From: Desulfolucanica intricata
GTDB lineage: Bacteria; Bacillota; Desulfotomaculia; Desulfotomaculales; Desulfofarciminaceae
DNA: 64,000 bases
Reading direction: 5' to 3'
Assembly: GCF_001592105.1 (NCBI RefSeq)
Contig: NZ_BCWE01000009.1
Coordinates: forward strand, 62,001 to 126,000
The notes beneath the pieces are model-generated. The model was given only the letters and a program-made list of their open reading frames with translations. It had not been told where the DNA came from and did no database searches. Both the position numbers and the translations under genes were made by a program. Positions 60,771-64,000 of the stretch are shown piece after piece; the stretch's first letter is position 1, and the number at the start of each line of letters is the position of its first letter.

Positions 60771-62702
60771 ATGATAATTGATAAAAAAATCTTGGAACTT
60801 ATTACTGAATTATCAGATAATAAAGAGAACAATACTCCTTATAATAATCAAACCGAAAATTTCAGATCTCAAATTTCCCTTAAAGAAAAAAATAATTTTA
60901 TGAGTCCCTGTGAACAGGACACTGAGATACTCGGGGACGGTTATGCTTATATAAAGTCCGGTAAAATATATGTAACAAACCCTAAGGGCAATAACAGTTA
61001 TGCAGTCATTGCCCCCTGTGAAGGAATATCACTGTGGGTCAACGGTGAGCTGCTAACGGATTCCAAACCTGTAAAAGAAAGTGATACAATTTTAGCTGTT
61101 CCTGATAAAAAGGTAATTCCCCCCCAATATGCAGTTGAAGTCAGCGCAGATAAACTTTCAGCGAAATTAATTATAAAACTGGGAGAAACCATTACCTATT
61201 CCTTAATCGATCAGGAACCTCAAAGGTATCTAAGATTAAAAGCTGCTGCCGATAAAAAGTTAGAACCCCTAATTGATAAGGATCAAATTTGGAAGCTTAT
61301 TATGGAAAACAATATAATCTACGGTATAAAAACAGATGTCCTGGACGACCTTATTACCAACCCCAAAAACTTTGAAGGTATAATTGCCGAAGGTATCCCT
61401 CCGGGCCCCGGCAGAGACGAGTACGTCAATATAAATTTTACACTTAATTCAGAAAACAAACCGATTTGCGGCCCCGATGGCAATGTAGATTATAAGAATT
61501 TGAGTAATACAAGCTACGTAGAGCAGGGTTATATTATGGCGACAAAAACGGAAGGATTTATCGGAACTCCCGGGAAGAGCATTACCGGCGAAATTATATC
61601 ACCCCCGATACCTAAAGCTGTTACTTTAAAGGCCGGAAAGGGCGTCGATATAACAGACAATATTGTCATTGCTCAAAAACCGGGTAAACCTTCAGTTGAC
61701 CAAATCGGCTCCACCTACATTTTTTATATCCAGGACAAGTTAATTCACCAGGGAAACGTGGATCTCTCCAGCGGCAATCTCCGCTTTAAAGGAAGTATCG
61801 AAATAACCGGGAGTGTTCAGGAAGGCATGTCTGTATTTGCTGCTGATGATATTTTTATACATGGATTAGTCAGTGAAGCAAATATTACTTCTATAAAAAG
61901 TATCACTGTATTAAAAAATGTAGTTCGCAGTAATTTATTAGCCGGTGGAATAAGTCTTAACATAAAAAAATTTGCCAAAAACCTTCAAAAATTAAAAGAA
62001 ATCTTAACAGAAGCAATTTTATTTACAAAGAAGTTACTGTTAAATAACGAAATTAAAGAATCCGGAGTAAAGCCCGGATATGTATTACTCCTGATTATTG
62101 AAAAAAAATTCAACTTTATTCCCCGGCTTATTAATAAAATCTTGGAATACATTGAAGTAAACAGGTTATATTCCACTTATGACTTTGAATCTTTATCCTT
62201 TAAGTTAAAAAAATATCTCCCCGCGCCGGACACATCAAATAAAAATGTTTTAAATGATATTGAAGGGCTGATAAAGGACATAGATCTTGCAGTAGATTAT
62301 ATAAACCACCTGGAGCAAAATGATGCGGACATAATTATTGAAGGTGCCTTAAACAGCAGCATAGAAGCCAACCGCAATGTTATAATCAGTGGAAACGGCT
62401 GTTTTAACAGTCATGTCAAAGCCCGGGGGGATGTAAAAATTTCAGGAGTTTTTCGCGGCGGCTCCATTTATTCCAATGGCAATATAGTTTTAAATGAGGT
62501 AGGCTCCCAGTATGGTGTAAAAACTTCAATTATTATGGGTAATAAGGCTACCTTAAGCATAAGAAAAGCATATGAAAACATCATAATAAAAACAGAAACT
62601 AAAACCCATGTTATCACCGTACCGCAAAAATACTTTTCAGCAAAAGTTGATACCGGTGGACAATTAAATATAATATCAGGAATCCCTGTTGAGGAGAGTT
62701 AG
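60771..62702 (+). CDS. FapA/DUF342-family protein
   Basis: A 643-residue cytoplasmic protein of the DUF342/FapA family, found next to motility and polysaccharide genes in Clostridia. The family core (about 165-400) has GIKTDVLDDLITNPKNFE, EGIPPGPGRDEYV, EGFIGTPGKSITGEII and GSIEITGSVQEGMSVFAADDIFIHG. A long helical insert (about 400-520) is followed by a right-handed beta-helix-like end. The start at 60771 is set by GAGGG 9 bases upstream. Its role in flagellar number or assembly is inference by neighbourhood. Confidence 0.85.
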   Translation: MIIDKKILELITELSDNKENNTPYNNQTENFRSQISLKEKNNFMSPCEQDTEILGDGYAYIKSGKIYVTNPKGNNSYAVIAPCEGISLWVNGELLTDSKPVKESDTILAVPDKKVIPPQYAVEVSADKLSAKLIIKLGETITYSLIDQEPQRYLRLKAAADKKLEPLIDKDQIWKLIMENNIIYGIKTDVLDDLITNPKNFEGIIAEGIPPGPGRDEYVNINFTLNSENKPICGPDGNVDYKNLSNTSYVEQGYIMATKTEGFIGTPGKSITGEIISPPIPKAVTLKAGKGVDITDNIVIAQKPGKPSVDQIGSTYIFYIQDKLIHQGNVDLSSGNLRFKGSIEITGSVQEGMSVFAADDIFIHGLVSEANITSIKSITVLKNVVRSNLLAGGISLNIKKFAKNLQKLKEILTEAILFTKKLLLNNEIKESGVKPGYVLLLIIEKKFNFIPRLINKILEYIEVNRLYSTYDFESLSFKLKKYLPAPDTSNKNVLNDIEGLIKDIDLAVDYINHLEQNDADIIIEGALNSSIEANRNVIISGNGCFNSHVKARGDVKISGVFRGGSIYSNGNIVLNEVGSQYGVKTSIIMGNKATLSIRKAYENIIIKTETKTHVITVPQKYFSAKVDTGGQLNIISGIPVEES

Positions 62703-62703
62703 T

Positions 62704-63006
62704 ATGCTTATAAATTATACCGAAGTTGTTGTCAAAGAAATGCTTGATGAAGTAATAACTAATTACGTCATCAATAAAAGCAGCATATGCACATGTAAAC
62801 TTTGCCTTGAAGACATTATGGCTTATGCACTGAATAAACTTCCACCCCACTATATCTCATCGGAAGCCGGAGCTGTTATAGTGAAGGCTGCTTTTAACAA
62901 TACAACCAATAAACAACAAGTTATTTCAGCCCTTGTTGAAGCAATTTATAATGTCGGCAATAATCCCAGACATTCCGTCGGAAGAGATATAGAGAGTTTT
63001 TTATAA
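62704..63006 (+). CDS. comFB: ComFB-family protein
   Basis: A 100-residue protein of the late-competence ComFB family. Start LINYTEVVVKEMLDEVI, a CTCKLCLEDIMAYALNKLPP segment with three Cys that could bind zinc, and YISSEAGAVI. Its start lies one base after the stop of the FapA-type gene. ComFB proteins bind c-di-GMP in cyanobacteria; that would join this gene to the PilZ protein as a c-di-GMP response element in the region. Confidence 0.8.
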   Translation: MLINYTEVVVKEMLDEVITNYVINKSSICTCKLCLEDIMAYALNKLPPHYISSEAGAVIVKAAFNNTTNKQQVISALVEAIYNVGNNPRHSVGRDIESFL

Positions 63007-63109
63007 TCAATGTAATCCGACAGTTAAGCAGGGTAAATAACATATTATAATAGAAATGGCTGCAGCAAGGGTTCTTCTGCAGCCATTTCCAAATTCTCTA
63101 CATATTTAT

Positions 63110-63904
63110 TTAAATCCTTGATAAATACGCCTGAGCTTCTGCGCTTGAAGCAAAACCTTCCCGGCTGAGTAATTTTTCAACAAAATCTTTAAAGGGTTCA
63201 GACAGCGGAAGTACTTCCTTCCAGCTTCTTTTAAAAAGCGCTTCGTCTTCTACCCAGTTGGTAAACAAATCCACAGCCGCCACCCCTGCTCCGAACAAAT
63301 CGCTGCGCGGTGATATTTCCCGGCGCAGCAGCTGATAGGTAAAGTGCCCCGGTATATGACGCAATGCCGGGGCACAGTTATACGACCTGTCTTTGTAATT
63401 CGGGGCGGAACCGAATTTTTTTTGCAGCGGGTCGGGGCAAAAGGGAAACTGCCGGGAATCAATAAACCTGGCTAATCCAAAATCGATTAAGTAGAGCTTA
63501 CCGTCACTTAGCATTAGATTGGAAAGACGCAAATCGCGATGTACAACGGCATCTTGCTTACGCGGGGGATTATGCAGCTCGTTTAGTATAGCCAACAGTT
63601 GATAGATAATCCCCTTTACTTCCTTCTCATTAAAGCGGCGGCCGGTATGCAGCAGGTGGCTTAACGGCAGTCCCCCGACATATTCCTGCACCAGATAATG
63701 CACATCTTCCAATGAAAAAGCTTCCACAAGCCCCGGTATTCGGGGATGGTTGACCCGTCTTAGGATTTCGGCCTCCAACCTGAATTTCAGCATAAAATCT
63801 TCGGGCGATTCGTTACCTTCATTAATAACGGCCTTTATTGCGTAGGTACGCCACCCCTTAGCTGCTTTAAGAACGACACCATAGCTTCCGCCGCCCAGCG
63901 GCAC
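63110..63904 (-). CDS. Serine/threonine protein kinase (N-terminus uncertain)
   Basis: A Hanks-type kinase, 264 residues from the GTG at 63904. It shows LGGGSYGVVLKA (P-loop), YAIKAV (Lys), HPRIPGLVEAF, VQEYVGG, the catalytic loop VVHRDLRLSNLML and LIDFGLARF. The usual first strand GYTVEV lies upstream of this GTG in the same frame, so translation probably begins further up. But the frame upstream meets a TGA at 63941-63943, with coding-like sequence before it (RRRKGFLGHLFSS). No membrane helix or PASTA domain. Confidence 0.7.
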   Translation of the reverse strand: MPLGGGSYGVVLKAAKGWRTYAIKAVINEGNESPEDFMLKFRLEAEILRRVNHPRIPGLVEAFSLEDVHYLVQEYVGGLPLSHLLHTGRRFNEKEVKGIIYQLLAILNELHNPPRKQDAVVHRDLRLSNLMLSDGKLYLIDFGLARFIDSRQFPFCPDPLQKKFGSAPNYKDRSYNCAPALRHIPGHFTYQLLRREISPRSDLFGAGVAAVDLFTNWVEDEALFKRSWKEVLPLSEPFKDFVEKLLSREGFASSAEAQAYLSRI

Positions 63905-64000
63905 CTCGACAGTATATCCCTTAATACAAGGTTTTTCTTTTCAAGATGAAAAAAGATGACCTAAAAAGCCCTTGCGCCGGCGATGATACCTTGAGGAACT

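Noticed and set aside
1-64000. CRISPR arrays, tRNA or rRNA genes, complete insertion sequences
   Set aside because: None seen by eye. Repeats found are the fliK duplication and terminator hairpins only.

Overview
The window comes from a motile, spore-forming, low-to-moderate-GC Gram-positive bacterium of the Clostridia. Support: Bacillus-type fla/che gene order, SigD (sigma-28) promoters, CotF-like spore-coat proteins, an SLH-domain surface protein, AAGGAGG ribosome sites with frequent TTG and GTG starts, and no sign of an outer membrane. Gene content and style recall the Desulfotomaculum/Pelotomaculum group, but that placement is inference.

Region 1 (1-11.4 kb, all minus strand). The 3' end holds yerC and the start of hisZ. 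Upstream lies one long purine operon, transcribed right to left: NCS2 purine permease, purE, purB, purC, purF, purM, purN, purH, purD. It is preceded by a ykkC-type riboswitch with an overlapping intrinsic terminator (about 11122-11275), which by context should be the PRPP-sensing subtype, and is closed by a terminator after purD. The FGAM synthase genes purS/purQ/purL are absent from their usual place between purC and purF; a PurBox-like site sits there instead.

Region 2 (11.4-17.7 kb). Two tiny ferritin-like/CotF-like genes, guaA, hpt, a membrane-anchored lipoprotein-like protein, and a helical unknown (minus strand), then a MazG-like pyrophosphohydrolase and a DUF1015 protein (plus strand). 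guaA and hpt extend the purine theme.

Region 3 (17.7-42.6 kb, minus strand). A flagellar operon of about 24 kb: flgB flgC fliE fliF fliG fliH fliI fliJ fliK flgD, a TIGR02530-type gene, flgE fliL fliN fliO fliP fliQ fliR flhB flhA flhF flhG, a PilZ protein, sigD, a swrB-like gene, flgF flgG, a CheY-like receiver, fliM fliY, then cheR after a terminator. cheA, cheW, cheB and cheD are not here. The receiver has Asn in place of the phosphoryl-acceptor Asp, FliM has a damaged CheY-binding motif while FliY keeps an intact one, and FliK carries two copies of its C-terminal domain.

Region 4 (42.6-48.7 kb). Accessory genes: an orphan HepT-like protein with both catalytic residues changed and a deleted Rpn-type nuclease. 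Then flagellin (hag) with a SigD promoter and a leader hairpin displaying a CsrA-type GGA loop, three small genes after hag including a YjfB-type motility protein, a 47-residue antisense-strand gene, and an SLH-domain protein behind a SigD-like promoter.

Region 5 (48.7-64 kb). A DinG-type helicase, a CotF-like protein and an Rnk-like protein, then the late flagellar genes: fliD with a FliT-like gene (minus), divergent fliS (plus), and the flgM-flgN-flgK-flgL-fliW-csrA-flaG operon (minus). SigD promoters precede fliD, fliS and flgM. motA-motB, a FapA/DUF342 protein, comFB and the 3' part of a Ser/Thr kinase gene close the window. Together the flagellar genes encode a nearly complete basal body, export apparatus, hook, filament, stator, and the SigD/FlgM and FliW/CsrA checkpoints.
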